This document shows, one piece after another, positions 1 to 8,540 of a stretch of 64,000 nt of DNA. How positions within the stretch are numbered: position 1 is the first letter of the stretch; the number at the start of each line of letters is the position of its first letter. This DNA comes from Streptomyces sp. NBC_00461 (lineage in GTDB: Bacteria > Actinomycetota > Actinomycetes > Streptomycetales > Streptomycetaceae), in the NCBI RefSeq assembly GCF_036013935.1, contig NZ_CP107902.1, positions 1 through 64,000 of the forward strand, in the 5' to 3' direction. The position numbers were made by a program, and so were the translations under genes. Below the pieces are notes generated by a model. It did no database searches and was not told the DNA's origin. It saw only the letters and a list, made by a program, of their open reading frames with translations.

Positions 1-230
1 GCGCGCTGGGCCAACGAAAAAGCCGGCGCGTTGCGCCGGCTGTGCCGCCCGCTCCGCGGGCGCAGGCGTGGCAAGCCACGCCATGTCAGTTTCCGCTTCG
101 CTCCAACTGACATGCAATAGGCCCGCGTTGCGGTCCTGTTCCGGCGGCAAGCCGCCGGTCGAGCCGCTTCGCGCCTCGACACAGGTCCGCTTCGCTCCCC
201 TGCTGAAAGGCTCGCTAACGCGAGCCTAGC
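1..230. repeat. Telomere-like palindrome array
   Basis: At least six hairpin-forming inverted repeats follow one another: 21-41 (9-bp stem, 3-nt loop), 46-62 (7-bp stem, TCC loop), 65-82 (8-bp stem, AA loop), 83-113 (9-bp stem, 13-nt loop), 141-158 (8-bp stem, AA loop) and 208-227 (8-bp stem). Such crowded short-loop palindromes are typical of the single-stranded 3' overhang region of Streptomyces linear replicons. The order does not match the common telomere beginning CCCGCGGAGCGGG as I remember it, so this may be a non-canonical type. The helicase gene next to it supports the reading. I infer that base 1 is at or very near a replicon end. Confidence 0.75.
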
Positions 231-522
231 TGGCTGCAAAGGTGAGGTGTGCGGTGCCTGACTTCCTTTCTTTCCCGGGTACTTGACATATCATCACGAA
301 TTCCTGACGGCCCGTAATTTTTGAGGGCCTATTGTCCCATACTGCTGGTGGCGCGATGGGGGTCTTCGGGGTTCATGTGCAGAGGCCGTCATGTATGCGG
401 CACGCTCGGTTGTAGCGTGTGATGGCCTCGCAACTCGCAACTTGAGGCCTTGCATCATAATTTCTCTGTAGAGACTCTACCCTGAGGGCTCACTGCCCCC
501 GTAGATCGAAAGGCGGGATCTC
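231..522. other. Non-coding stretch before the helicase gene
   Basis: No ORF with streptomycete codon bias lies here. The stretch is less GC-rich than its surroundings and includes a TTGACA at 283-288 without a convincing -10 box. It probably holds the helicase promoter and 5' leader. Confidence 0.4.
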
Positions 523-2946
523 ATGCCGAGGAAGCAGCGGCTCCGTCCTCATCAGGTCGAGGCAGTTGACGCGGTGGTCCGCGCGCTCGGGTCTCCGGCG
601 AGCGGAGAGCTCGCAGACACGGCGGTGCGTGCGCAGGTCATTGCACCTCCGGGGGCTGGCAAGAGCCTGATCGCAGTCTATGCGGCGCAGGGGCTGCGTG
701 CCGAACGGGTGTTGGTTCTGGTGCCCACGCTCGACCTGCTGGGTCAGATGGTGGGTGTATGGCGTGCCGGCGGGCGTGGCGGCCGGTTATTCGGGGTGTG
801 CTCTGAGCGCGAGAAGGCCGCTGTGGGGGTGCGGTGCACCACGGATGCGGGTGAGTTGGCGGGGTGGCTCGCGGGTGAGGGCCGGGTGACGGTGTTCGCC
901 ACGTATGCGGCGGCGGGCCTGGGTGTGCTGGAGCGTGCACATGCGGCCGGTGCCGGGCGTTGGGATCTGATGGTGGTGGATGAGGCGCACCGGACGGCGG
1001 GGGGGTTGGGGAAGCCGTGGGCGGTGGTGCATGACGATCGGCGGCTGCCGGCGGTGCGGCGGTTGTACATGACGGCGACTCCGCGGTTGTGGGAGTTGCC
1101 CGGGCTGGAGGGGGCAACCGGTGGGGCGGGGCAGCTGGTGGCGTCGATGGACGATGAGGAGATCTTCGGGCCGGTGGTGTACCGGTTGACGATGTCGGAG
1201 GCGATCGAGCGGGGGTTGATCGCGCAGTACCAGGTGGTCTGCGTGGATATTGCTGATCCGCAGCTGTCGGCGGTGCGGTTGGTGGGCGCGGAGGCGTTCA
1301 CGGATGAGGTGCGGGGGGTGCGGTTGGCGGCCTTGCAGACGGCGGTTTTGAAGACTGCTGCGGAGCACCGGCTGCGGCGGGTGCTGACGTTTCATCACCG
1401 TACGAATGAGGCGGAGGCTTTCGCCGGCGGGCTGGGGCGGGTGGCCGCGGCGTTGTGGGAGGCCGATGCGGGATCGTTCGCGGAGCCGGATGCGGTGTGG
1501 GCCGACTGGCTGTGCGGGGAGCATCGGGCGGTACACCGGCGGCAGGTGCTGGAGACCTTTTCCGCGGGGCTGGTCGAGGATGCCGTGATGGAGCTGTGCG
1601 TGCTGTCGTCGGCGCGTGTGCTCGGCGAGGGGGTCGATACCGCGGCGTGTGATGCGGTGGTGTTCGTGGATGCGCGGGGCTCGACGCCCGATGTGGTGCA
1701 GGCGGTGGGCCGGGCGCTGCGGATGCAGCCCGGAGAGGGCAAGGTGGCCTCGCTGGTGGTGCCGGTGTTCCTGGAGCTGGGTGAGGAACCGGACGAGATG
1801 CTGGCCTCGCGGTCGTATACGCATCTGGTGAAGGTGCTGACCGCGCTGCGTGCGCATGATGCCGAGGCCGTCGAGCAACTCGCCGTCTCCCAATCTCCCA
1901 GCCGGCAGGCTGCCGCGGGCGGGACGGCAGGTGGGGTGGTCAGTGGGGCGGCGCAGGGACTGCTGCGGTTCTCCACGGCCCGGGATCCGGTGCAGTTGGC
2001 GGCGTTCATCAGGGCGCGTGTGCTGCGGCCCGAGGGCGAGTACTGGCGGCGGGGGCTGCAGGCCGCGATGGCTTACGCTGCCGATCACGGGCACCTGCGG
2101 GTCCCCTACGGGTCTACCGCTCCCGATGGTTTCGCGCTGGGGGTGTGGATCGCCAAGCAGCGCGTCGCCTACCGCCAGGGAACCCTGGCCGAAGAGCGGG
2201 TGAAGGAGCTGGATGCGGCCGGGATGGTGTGGTCCCATCTCGAGGTGGCCTTCTCCGAGGGCCTAGCCGCGGCACGCGGCTGGGCAGGGGAACACGGGCA
2301 CCTCCTCGCCCCCACCGAGGCAACCTGGCAGGGCTACCCCGTGGGGATCTGGCTGCGAGACCAGCGTGCCGCCGCGCGACGAGAACGAGCGGCACAGAAC
2401 GGGCCTGACGGGGGTCGGGCATCGGGGAAGGCCGACAGCGCGCGGCGGTGGGGGGAACTGGAGAAGATCGACCCTGCCTGGTGCCCCGCCTGGGACATCG
2501 CCTGGCAGCGGTGCTTCCACCTTGCCCGCACCCACGTCAACGGCGGTGGAGAACTGCCCGCTGGGCCCGGGGAGCTCGTCGTCCAGGGCGAGGACCTCGG
2601 GCGGTGGGCCGGCACCCAGCGCACAGTTGCCGTATGGGACGGCTTGCTGCCAGCGCAGCAGTGGCTGCTCACGCAGGTGCTGCACCTGACGCCGGACGAC
2701 GATCAGCCTCAGCCAGGCCCTGCCCCGAGCAAGACGCGGGCGCAGATGTGGGCTGCCAACCTCGCCGCCGCCCGCCAGTACCACCAGCGGGAAGGACATC
2801 TGAACGTCCCTCGCCAGCACGTGGAAACCGTGGACGGCGACGACCGTGCGCTGGGCGTGTTCATCGCTAACTGCCGGGCCCGCAAGCAACGCCTGGCCTC
2901 TGAGCGAGTACGGGAGCTCAGTGCCGTCGGGATGAAGTGGGGGTGA
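523..2946 (+). CDS. Telomere-associated DEAH-box helicase with HA domains
   Basis: An 807-residue SF2 helicase. Motif I (APPGAGKS) is at residues 41-48 and the Walker B DEAH box at about 152-156; an ITAT-like motif III appears as MTATPR, and a QAVGRALR motif VI closes the helicase core. The C-terminal third carries about three helicase-associated repeats of roughly 65 residues (WRRGLQAA...LGVWIAKQR...ELDAAGM pattern; around 500-565, 575-650 and 735-807). AAAGGCGGG lies about eight bases before the ATG. Helicases of this layout (TtrA-like) are typical first genes next to Streptomyces telomeres and have been linked to conjugal transfer of chromosome ends. The reading frame is intact. Confidence 0.88.
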   Translation: MPRKQRLRPHQVEAVDAVVRALGSPASGELADTAVRAQVIAPPGAGKSLIAVYAAQGLRAERVLVLVPTLDLLGQMVGVWRAGGRGGRLFGVCSEREKAAVGVRCTTDAGELAGWLAGEGRVTVFATYAAAGLGVLERAHAAGAGRWDLMVVDEAHRTAGGLGKPWAVVHDDRRLPAVRRLYMTATPRLWELPGLEGATGGAGQLVASMDDEEIFGPVVYRLTMSEAIERGLIAQYQVVCVDIADPQLSAVRLVGAEAFTDEVRGVRLAALQTAVLKTAAEHRLRRVLTFHHRTNEAEAFAGGLGRVAAALWEADAGSFAEPDAVWADWLCGEHRAVHRRQVLETFSAGLVEDAVMELCVLSSARVLGEGVDTAACDAVVFVDARGSTPDVVQAVGRALRMQPGEGKVASLVVPVFLELGEEPDEMLASRSYTHLVKVLTALRAHDAEAVEQLAVSQSPSRQAAAGGTAGGVVSGAAQGLLRFSTARDPVQLAAFIRARVLRPEGEYWRRGLQAAMAYAADHGHLRVPYGSTAPDGFALGVWIAKQRVAYRQGTLAEERVKELDAAGMVWSHLEVAFSEGLAAARGWAGEHGHLLAPTEATWQGYPVGIWLRDQRAAARRERAAQNGPDGGRASGKADSARRWGELEKIDPAWCPAWDIAWQRCFHLARTHVNGGGELPAGPGELVVQGEDLGRWAGTQRTVAVWDGLLPAQQWLLTQVLHLTPDDDQPQPGPAPSKTRAQMWAANLAAARQYHQREGHLNVPRQHVETVDGDDRALGVFIANCRARKQRLASERVRELSAVGMKWG

Positions 2947-3129
2947 GGGACCGGCGCATGGCGTGCTGGTGACTTGCCTGACAGAATTCCCGCCGCGCGG
3001 TTGCAGGAACAGCTTGCCTCCCTCTGGGGCAGCATCCCGTTGCGTTGACCCGGCGCCCGCAAGCGTCTCTCCCTGCGGTCTGGGCCGCTTCAGTACAAGC
3101 CCAGCCCGCCTCCGCCTCCACCACCCCCG

Positions 3130-3446
3130 TCAGAGGCCGCCGACGACGCCCGCCGCTGGGACTCCAAGTACGGCGGCGGGAACTGGAGGGCCAGCTCCGT
3201 CACCAGCTGCCTGGAGAAAGAGGCAGCCCCGCTGCTTCAGGACTCCTCCACTGACCAGGTCGGACGCAAGCTGTTCTTCATCACCGTTGAACTGTCCAGC
3301 GTGGGCTGGACAGCCTTCGACGTCGGCGAACACGACGTCGCCCAGCGCCACTTCACCCAGGCCCTGCGCATCGCCCGCGTCGGCGGCCGTGCAGCTTCCC
3401 GCCGGGGCTTGGTCGCTCGTGTCGCTGTGTCTCGTCGTCCTGCTTG
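3130..3446 (+). pseudogene. Fragment of a streptomycete XRE/TPR-type regulator
   Basis: An open frame from 3130 to the TGA at 3446 has no start codon. It reads [17 protein letters not shown]... followed by [28 protein letters not shown]. This matches, from memory, the conserved middle of the large Streptomyces family of HTH regulators with tetratricopeptide-like C-termini (RWDxxYGGGxWR, then GWMAFDxGxxxxAQRYxxQALRLA). The N-terminal HTH and the rest of the TPR part are missing, so only about 85 residues remain. Confidence 0.55.
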
Positions 3447-3459
3447 ACCCGGGCCATCC

Positions 3460-3491
3460 GTAAGTCGTAACTTACGTAAGTGGTGACTTAC
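3460..3491. promoter_or_regulatory. Two adjacent palindromes, probable ArsR operator
   Basis: GTAAGT-N4-ACTTAC occurs twice back to back (3460-3475 and 3476-3491). Each is a perfect 6-bp-arm palindrome with a 4-nt centre. The second covers the start codon of the ArsR-type gene, so binding there would block transcription or translation start. Sites of this kind are usual for autoregulated ArsR repressors. That the adjacent gene is the ligand is inferred from position. Confidence 0.7.
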
Positions 3492-3800
3492 GAGGATGCC
3501 TTGTCCGCGCTGGCCGACCCGACCCGGCGGGCCATCTTCGAGCGTCTCGTCGACGGTCCCAAGGCAGTGGGGCAGCTGGCTGAGGGCCTGCCCGTGAGCC
3601 GTCCCGCGGTCTCCCAGCACTTGAAGGTGCTCAGGGAGGCCGGGCTGGTCGTGGACCAAGCGGTCGGTACGCGACGCGTGTACCAGCTCAACCCGGCCGG
3701 GCTGGGTGCTCTGCGCGCCTGGCTCGACCTGTTCTGGGATCAGGCACTGGCCGCTTTCACCGCGGCCGCCGAGAGCGAAGGACAGCACGAATATGACTGA
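3480..3800 (+). CDS. ArsR-family winged-helix repressor
   Basis: 106 residues. The frame opens with MVTYEDALSALADPTRRAIFERLV and contains the winged-helix core (VGQLAEGLPVSRPAVSQHLKVLREAGLV) and a short C-terminal helix. No metal-binding Cys pair is visible, so this is the metal-independent type usually paired with SRPBCC proteins. Two GTG codons (3480, 3483) could start it. No Shine-Dalgarno is present because the operator palindrome occupies that space, so a leaderless transcript is plausible. The stop overlaps the ATG of the next gene, which indicates translational coupling. Confidence 0.85.
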   Translation: MVTYEDALSALADPTRRAIFERLVDGPKAVGQLAEGLPVSRPAVSQHLKVLREAGLVVDQAVGTRRVYQLNPAGLGALRAWLDLFWDQALAAFTAAAESEGQHEYD

Positions 3801-4254
3801 TGGCCCCGTCCGCAAGAGCGTGACCGTCCAGGCACCGATCGAGAAGGCATTCACCGTCTTCACGCAGGGCATGGACAACTGGTGGCCCCGCAGCCACAAG
3901 ACCGGTGAGGGGGAGCTGAAGCAGGCGGTCCTCGAAGGCAGGGAAGGCGGCCGCTGGTACGAGATCGACACCGACGGCAGCGAGTGCGAGTGGGGCCGGG
4001 TGCTGACGTGGAAGCCGCCCACCCTCCTGGTGCTGGCCTGGCAGATCGACGCCACCTGGCGCTTCGACCCGCAGCTGAGCACCGAGGTGGAGATCCGCTT
4101 CTTCTCCGAAGGGCCGGATCGCACCCGCGTGGAGCTCGAACACCGTGACCTGGACCGCTTCGGCGAAGCCCAGGACCAGGCCCGTGCCGCGTTCGAATCG
4201 CCGGGCGGCTGGCCGCGTCTCCTCGACGCGTTCGCCCAGGAAGCAGCCGCATAG
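3793..4254 (+). CDS. SRPBCC (AHSA1-type) ligand-binding protein
   Basis: 153 residues. KSVTVQAPIEKAFTVFTQGMDNWWPRSH opens a START/SRPBCC fold, GGRWYEIDTDGSECEWGRVLTWKPPTLLVLAW forms the central sheet and GWPRLLDAFAQ the C-terminal helix. This is the AHSA1 (activator of Hsp90 ATPase homologue) branch, which in bacteria binds small hydrophobic ligands; the ligand cannot be told from sequence. The ATG overlaps the upstream stop (ATGACTGA), so it is coexpressed with the ArsR repressor and is probably controlled by it. Confidence 0.82.
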   Translation: MTDGPVRKSVTVQAPIEKAFTVFTQGMDNWWPRSHKTGEGELKQAVLEGREGGRWYEIDTDGSECEWGRVLTWKPPTLLVLAWQIDATWRFDPQLSTEVEIRFFSEGPDRTRVELEHRDLDRFGEAQDQARAAFESPGGWPRLLDAFAQEAAA

Positions 4255-4339
4255 CCGCCAAGGCGGCATGCCCCCGCGGTGCGGTGCCGGACAAGGGCGT
4301 GGAATCTGTGGTGCACAGGCCCTCCCGTCTCGATTGACA

Positions 4340-4540
4340 GCGAGGTCGGGAGGGCCGCTCTGGTGCGCTCGGAGGCGCTCTTGGCCACCGTGAAGGCGGA
4401 CACCGCGGCTGTCGAACGGCGCCTTGCAGCAGGCGAGTCGACCTGCCCGAAGTGCAGCGCAGTCCTGCGCGAGTGGTGCTGGGGGCGGTGCCGCCGGCTG
4501 CGGGCCGGCCGGGTCGGCGGGGTACCAACCATCCGTGGGC
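4340..4540 (+). pseudogene. Possible remnant of a zinc-ribbon HTH protein
   Basis: A frame in this stretch reads AAVERRLAAGESTCPKCSAVLREW, with one CxxC. It resembles the start of streptomycete transposase-like zinc-ribbon/HTH proteins (DUF6431 type, from memory). No start codon with a Shine-Dalgarno is visible, and the frame runs into IS630 debris within 60 codons. Low confidence. Confidence 0.3.
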
Positions 4541-4544
4541 GGGG

Positions 4545-4795
4545 CGTCGTAGAACTTCCAGGACCCGCTGCATCTTGGCCAGGTAGTCCGGGCTCGGTGG
4601 AGCCTTCCACGTCGTGGCCATCTGACAGGGCACTTTTGAGCTCGAGAAGGATGCGGCGCAGAGTCTCCCGGCTGATGTGCCGCGACTGCCCTCCGGGCGA
4701 CAAGGTGCGGCGAGCTTGGCCGGGCTCCGGGTCGGGAACGCGGCGATGCCGCCAGCCGGCGGAGGACGTCCGGTAACCCCGGGTTGCGCTGCGTG
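4545..4795 (-). pseudogene. IS630-family transposase remnant
   Basis: Read on the minus strand in shifting frames, the segment gives RHISRETLRRILLELK, then ATTWKAPPSPDYLAKMQRVLEV, then FYDAPPTDGWYPADP. This is the HTH-to-catalytic-core passage of IS630 transposases (HISRETLRRIL ... TWKxSxDPDFxAKxxRxLxLYxxPP). At least two frameshifts separate the parts, and the DDE core is absent. Confidence 0.6.
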
Positions 4796-4904
4796 ATCAT
4801 CCGCGGATCAGACGAGGCGGTCGTACTCGGGCCGGAGGAGGGCGGCGGGGGTGTTCAACGCCTCACCCTCTGCCCTGCTTCGGTTCGTTCGCGCCCTGAG
4901 CCGG

Positions 4905-5471
4905 TCAACTGGATTGCTTGCCCACTGGTTCGTCTCCCTCCGGCGCCATGGCGCGCAGCCAGGCGCCGGAGATCTCCTCGATCACCTCTTCCGGCGGCAT
5001 GCTGAAGCCAGCCTGCATGGCCAGCGGCCGTGTCAGGAGATGAACGAGGACGGGCCCGGCCAGAAGCTGGAAGGCCAGGATCGGCTCAATCCGTCGCAGC
5101 CGTCCGGCCTGCATTTGGCTGTTCAGGTACCGGGCGAGGTCGGGAAAGCCCCGAGCCATCCCGTGCCTCACGCCCTCACCGACATCCGGGCCTTGCTTGA
5201 CCAACTCGAACACGATGTGCAGCAGCAGGCCGCCACGTCCTTCCATGGCGTGTGCCATGGCGTGGACCACTGCGGGGATCACATCGCCGGGGTCCGCCTC
5301 GGGCATCGCGTCGATGACGTCCGACACGACCGCCCACGGCGAGTAAGCCTTGATCAACTCGTCGAACAGTGCCGCCTTCCCCGGGAACAACCGGTAAACC
5401 GTGGCCCGGGAGACCCCGGCGGCGGTGGCCAGATCGTCCATCGACAGCTCTGCCAGTCCGTGCCGGCCCAC
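4905..5471 (-). CDS. TetR-family regulator, probably 5'-truncated
   Basis: 188 residues from a GTG at 5471. The N-terminal HTH reads LSMDDLATAAGVSRATVYRLFPGKAALFDELI, followed by an all-helical ligand-binding domain ending with GDEPVGKQSS. The homologous frame continues upstream of the GTG to a stop at 5607-5609 and encodes TLYRLFGSRQALLREAG plus PRQLILDAALEQVGRHG. The annotated start therefore probably lies inside a longer ancestral protein with a second, partial HTH, and no start codon exists in that extension. No partner gene is adjacent. It may be non-functional. Confidence 0.6.
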   Translation of the reverse strand: MGRHGLAELSMDDLATAAGVSRATVYRLFPGKAALFDELIKAYSPWAVVSDVIDAMPEADPGDVIPAVVHAMAHAMEGRGGLLLHIVFELVKQGPDVGEGVRHGMARGFPDLARYLNSQMQAGRLRRIEPILAFQLLAGPVLVHLLTRPLAMQAGFSMPPEEVIEEISGAWLRAMAPEGDEPVGKQSS

Positions 5472-5784
5472 CTGCTCCAGTGCCGCATCCAGGATCAGCT
5501 GCCGTGGCGCAGGTGCCGCTGCGCAGCCGGCCTCGCGCAGCAGCGCCTGGCGGCTGCCGAACAGGCGGTAGAGGGTCCAGAGCCTCGTCCCGCCCCATCT
5601 GCTTACTCACCCCGCAGGCTACCGGCGCCGCTCACCCCGCGTCCGGCAAGCCGGGAACGCGATGGGTGTGCAGTCCGGGGCCTGAGGTGCTTGAGGGTGA
5701 ACTCACGCCGGGCGTAGGGGCTGGCCTGGGGTGTGGCCCGGTCCGCCAGGGAGTCCGCTCCGGGGATGTCTCCGGCGCGGAGTT

Positions 5785-6095
5785 ACGCATCGTCGACGGG
5801 GGTGTAGGCCAGTTGACCACCTGCTGACCTAGCGAGGACGTCGATGGCCTCCTCGAAGTACCGTAGGCGGTAGTGGTGCCGATGCCGAAGCCTGCGGCGA
5901 GTTGGACGTAAGTACGGCCGGAGCGCAGGTGTACCAGAACGAGAGGGCCTGGCGGCCCGCGCTCCCACGGCGCCATCATGTTCCGCCTTCCTGGCCGCGG
6001 GCCCGTAGGCGGGCGGACAGGTAGCGCAGAGTCGAGGCGGACACATCGAGGCCTGACGGGTAGACAAGCACGCGGAAGCTCCTGATGGGCACGTG
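5785..6095 (-). pseudogene. IS5-family transposase N-terminal remnant
   Basis: The minus strand gives, in two frames, VYPSGLDVSASTLRYLSARLRARG and then LVLVHLRSGRTYVQLAAGFGIGTTTAY and RYFEEAIDVLA. This matches the start of streptomycete IS5-group transposases (LSxxTLxxxSxLIRxHR ... ALLVLxxLRxGxTYxxLAAGFGxGTTTAxRY). The DDE domain is gone and at least two frameshifts are present. Confidence 0.6.
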
Positions 6096-6244
6096 ATCTC
6101 GGTCGTGAACCCGTCTATCAGCGGCTTCTTCACGTCCACACACCACCCCTCCAGCCCAACTGACGGCCTCTCCGGTGACATTGGAGAAGGATCACTGTCC
6201 ACGCCACCCAATCAGTGTTTGTGAAGCGTCAGTAGGATCACGTC

Positions 6245-6460
6245 ATGCCCTCCCCGACAGCCCGCCGCCACCTGCTGTCTACCCTGCTGGTCGTAGCACT
6301 GGCCGCATTCGGCTACTACGCCCTGCAGCCCGTCCGAGAAGCTTGTGCGCTCAACTCCGGCCCCTATGGCTCCACCTTCACCCCAAACAACGCCCACGCA
6401 TCCGGCGATGGTCCTTGCGGTGAAGAGCGCACGAGGTTCCTGACCTGGCTCGGGCGATAG
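6245..6460 (+). CDS. Small membrane-anchored hypothetical protein
   Basis: 71 residues with good codon bias. A basic start (MPSPTARRH) is followed by one hydrophobic segment (LLSTLLVVALAAFGYYAL) and an extracytoplasmic tail containing two Cys. AGGATC lies about eight bases before the ATG. I do not recognise a family. The size and layout fit a small secreted or anchored protein, but chance cannot be excluded. Confidence 0.45.
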   Translation: MPSPTARRHLLSTLLVVALAAFGYYALQPVREACALNSGPYGSTFTPNNAHASGDGPCGEERTRFLTWLGR

Positions 6461-6838
6461 GCACCCCCGACCGGTCGAAGCCGCTGACTTCAGGTTTCCG
6501 CTGGTCAGGAGCTGACCAGCAACTGGCCCCGCCACCCTCGCGGATGACCGGGCCAGGTAGAAGAAGCTGCTGACAGGCCGCCCTGGGGGTGGAGCGGGCA
6601 GCGACACCCCCAGGGTTGGCCATACGCCTTCGTGACGCCACTGTGGCACACGACGGACCTGCGTCACGATCCATACCGCACAACCGAACTCCGTTGGTAC
6701 GACGCCAAGTCGCCGGTTGATCAGACAAACAGGCAGTTTTCCTCTGCGTTCGTCGTCACCACCAAGGCCACCTCAGCTCGTTCCCTGCACAGTGCTGTGC
6801 TGGCAACGCATCGGTCCTCATATCGCCACCCGACCGGA

Positions 6839-6850
6839 GAGAGCGCTCTC
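6839..6850. promoter_or_regulatory. LacI-type operator palindrome (box A)
   Basis: The perfect 12-bp palindrome GAGAGCGCTCTC lies 326 bp upstream of the first GH16 gene. It belongs to the set of eleven related sites described in the findings. A second site lies closer to the gene at 7046. Confidence 0.6.
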
Positions 6851-7045
6851 AACGACCTTGCGCATCAATGGGAACCGATCAACCAACGAATGGATCCCCG
6901 ACCGCTCCTCGCACATCCTTAAGCGGGCCACCGGGGCAATACCCACTAAAAATAGACACTTCTCCAGCGCTCGATACAGACCGCGGAGGAGCTAGAGGCA
7001 AGCCCCCCGCAATTTTGCCTTCACGGAATGGTCACAGTGTGAATT

Positions 7046-7059
7046 TGAGAGCGTTCTCA
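7046..7059. promoter_or_regulatory. LacI-type operator palindrome (box B)
   Basis: TGAGAGCGTTCTCA, one mismatch from a perfect palindrome, is 106 bp before the ATG of the first GH16 gene. This is a usual position for a repressor overlapping the promoter. Confidence 0.7.
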
Positions 7060-7164
7060 GCTTCAAGTGTTGACCACTTGTGGGACTCAGGAGGACAGTG
7101 TGGCTCGCGGATGCCGCCGAATCCGCTTCCTCACCAACCCCTCTTGTTTGGAGGCCACTTCGGC

Positions 7165-8148
7165 ATGCCCAAGAAACACATCAGGAAGCCCCGCCATCGC
7201 TCTGTGGCCGTGATCGGCTCGCTGGCCGGCCTCGCCCTGCTCGGCTTCGGCCTGTACGGACTCGCCGACGCCTCGGTGGCCAAGCCGTCCGGCGGTTGGC
7301 ACAAGGTATGGAGCGACGACTTTTCCGGCGCAGCCGGCACGCTCCCCTCCAGCAAGAACTGGATCATGGATACCGGCACCAGCTACCCCGGCGGCGCCGC
7401 CAACTTTGGTACCGGCGAGGTCCAGACGTACACAAAGGACACCGCCAACCTGCAGCAGGACGGCTCTGGCCACCTGAAGATCACCCCGCTCCGCAACGCC
7501 ACGGGCAAGTGGACCTCGGCCCGCATCGAGACCAAGCGCAGCAACTTCGAACCACCGGCCCACGGCAATCTGCGCATCCAGGCCCGCATCCAGCTGCCGA
7601 ACGTCACCGGAGCGGCCGCGGATGGATATTGGCCCGCCTTCTGGACACTGGGCGCCCCTTTCCGGGGCAACTACAAGAACTGGCCGGGCATTGGCGAGTT
7701 CGACGTGATGGAGAACGCCGCCGGCCAGAACAAGGTGTCAGGAACACTGCACTGCGGCACCGACCCCGGCGGGCCCTGCAACGAGACGCAGGGCTTGGGT
7801 GACAGCCGTGCCTGCCCGACGACCGCCTGCGCCGGCCACTTCCACACCTACACCTTCGAATGGGACCGCAGCAGCAGCCCCCAGCAGCTGCGCTGGTACG
7901 TCGACGGCGTGCGATACCACACCGTCTCCTCCGACCAGGTCGACGCGGCCACCTGGGACGCGGCCACCGGCCACGGGCACTTCATCCTGCTCAACGTCGC
8001 CATGGGCGGCGCTTTCCCAGACCCGGTCGCCGGACACGCGACACCCAGCTCCACCACCCGCCCCGGCGTCCCCATGAAGGTGGACTACGTCGCCGTCTAC
8101 AGCTCCCGCGGCTCTGCCTCCAGCGCTCCCAGCCCGGGTAACTCGTAG
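7165..8148 (+). CDS. Secreted GH16 beta-glucanase 1
   Basis: 327 residues. A basic, hydrophobic signal peptide (HIRKPRHRSVAVIGSLAGLALLGFGLYG, broken here only by the reading) precedes a single GH16 domain. The retaining catalytic signature EFDVME gives nucleophile Glu178, Asp180 and acid/base Glu183. WPAFWTLG and SARIETK are typical of the laminarinase-like (endo-beta-1,3-glucanase) branch, though beta-1,3-1,4 activity cannot be excluded. GGAGG lies about ten bases before the ATG; longer upstream extensions of the frame are not needed. No carbohydrate-binding module is present. Two LacI-type boxes lie upstream. It is closely related to the enzyme at 27443. Confidence 0.88.
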   Translation: MPKKHIRKPRHRSVAVIGSLAGLALLGFGLYGLADASVAKPSGGWHKVWSDDFSGAAGTLPSSKNWIMDTGTSYPGGAANFGTGEVQTYTKDTANLQQDGSGHLKITPLRNATGKWTSARIETKRSNFEPPAHGNLRIQARIQLPNVTGAAADGYWPAFWTLGAPFRGNYKNWPGIGEFDVMENAAGQNKVSGTLHCGTDPGGPCNETQGLGDSRACPTTACAGHFHTYTFEWDRSSSPQQLRWYVDGVRYHTVSSDQVDAATWDAATGHGHFILLNVAMGGAFPDPVAGHATPSSTTRPGVPMKVDYVAVYSSRGSASSAPSPGNS

Positions 8149-8540
8149 GCCGAGGCAGGGCACGTAGAAGCCAGGATTCCGTGACGATGAGAATGTCTCG
8201 GCCGCCTGACCGTCGGTGCCCGGCGGCAGTGACCCTGCCGCCGACTTCGCGCAGCCGGGCGGCGGTACGAAAGCGTCCTCGGCCCGGACCGCGCAGAACC
8301 GATGTCCAGGCGTGCGGGCGCTCTCCGGGGAGGCGAGGAAGGAACGGCCGGCCGGAGGTAACTGTCTGCGCTGTGGTCGCGTCCGTGGCTTTCCCTCGCC
8401 GCCCCGGCACCTCACCAGATCAGCGAAAGGAGACGGTGCGCATGCCGCCGCCTGACATGCCATCGGGTGCCCAGGGGCCCGGCTGCGCTCGCCCGAGCAT
8501 GACCCTGGCCAGCCACCCGGGCGCCCTGTGCGAGATCCCC
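8149..8540. other. Gap without a recognisable gene
   Basis: Both strands have open frames here, but none shows a family motif and a start with a Shine-Dalgarno together. AAAGGAGAC at about 8416-8424 before the ATG at 8442 may be the start of the broken HAD gene that follows. Confidence 0.35.

Noticed and set aside
283..316. TTGACA at 283-288 as a promoter for the helicase
   Set aside because: No -10 sequence at a fitting distance; CGTAAT is 22 bases away. Left as non-coding.
638..2238. Long antisense frames opposite the helicase gene
   Set aside because: They are Pro/Arg/His-rich, have no motif or Shine-Dalgarno, and arise from GC3 bias of the helicase gene.
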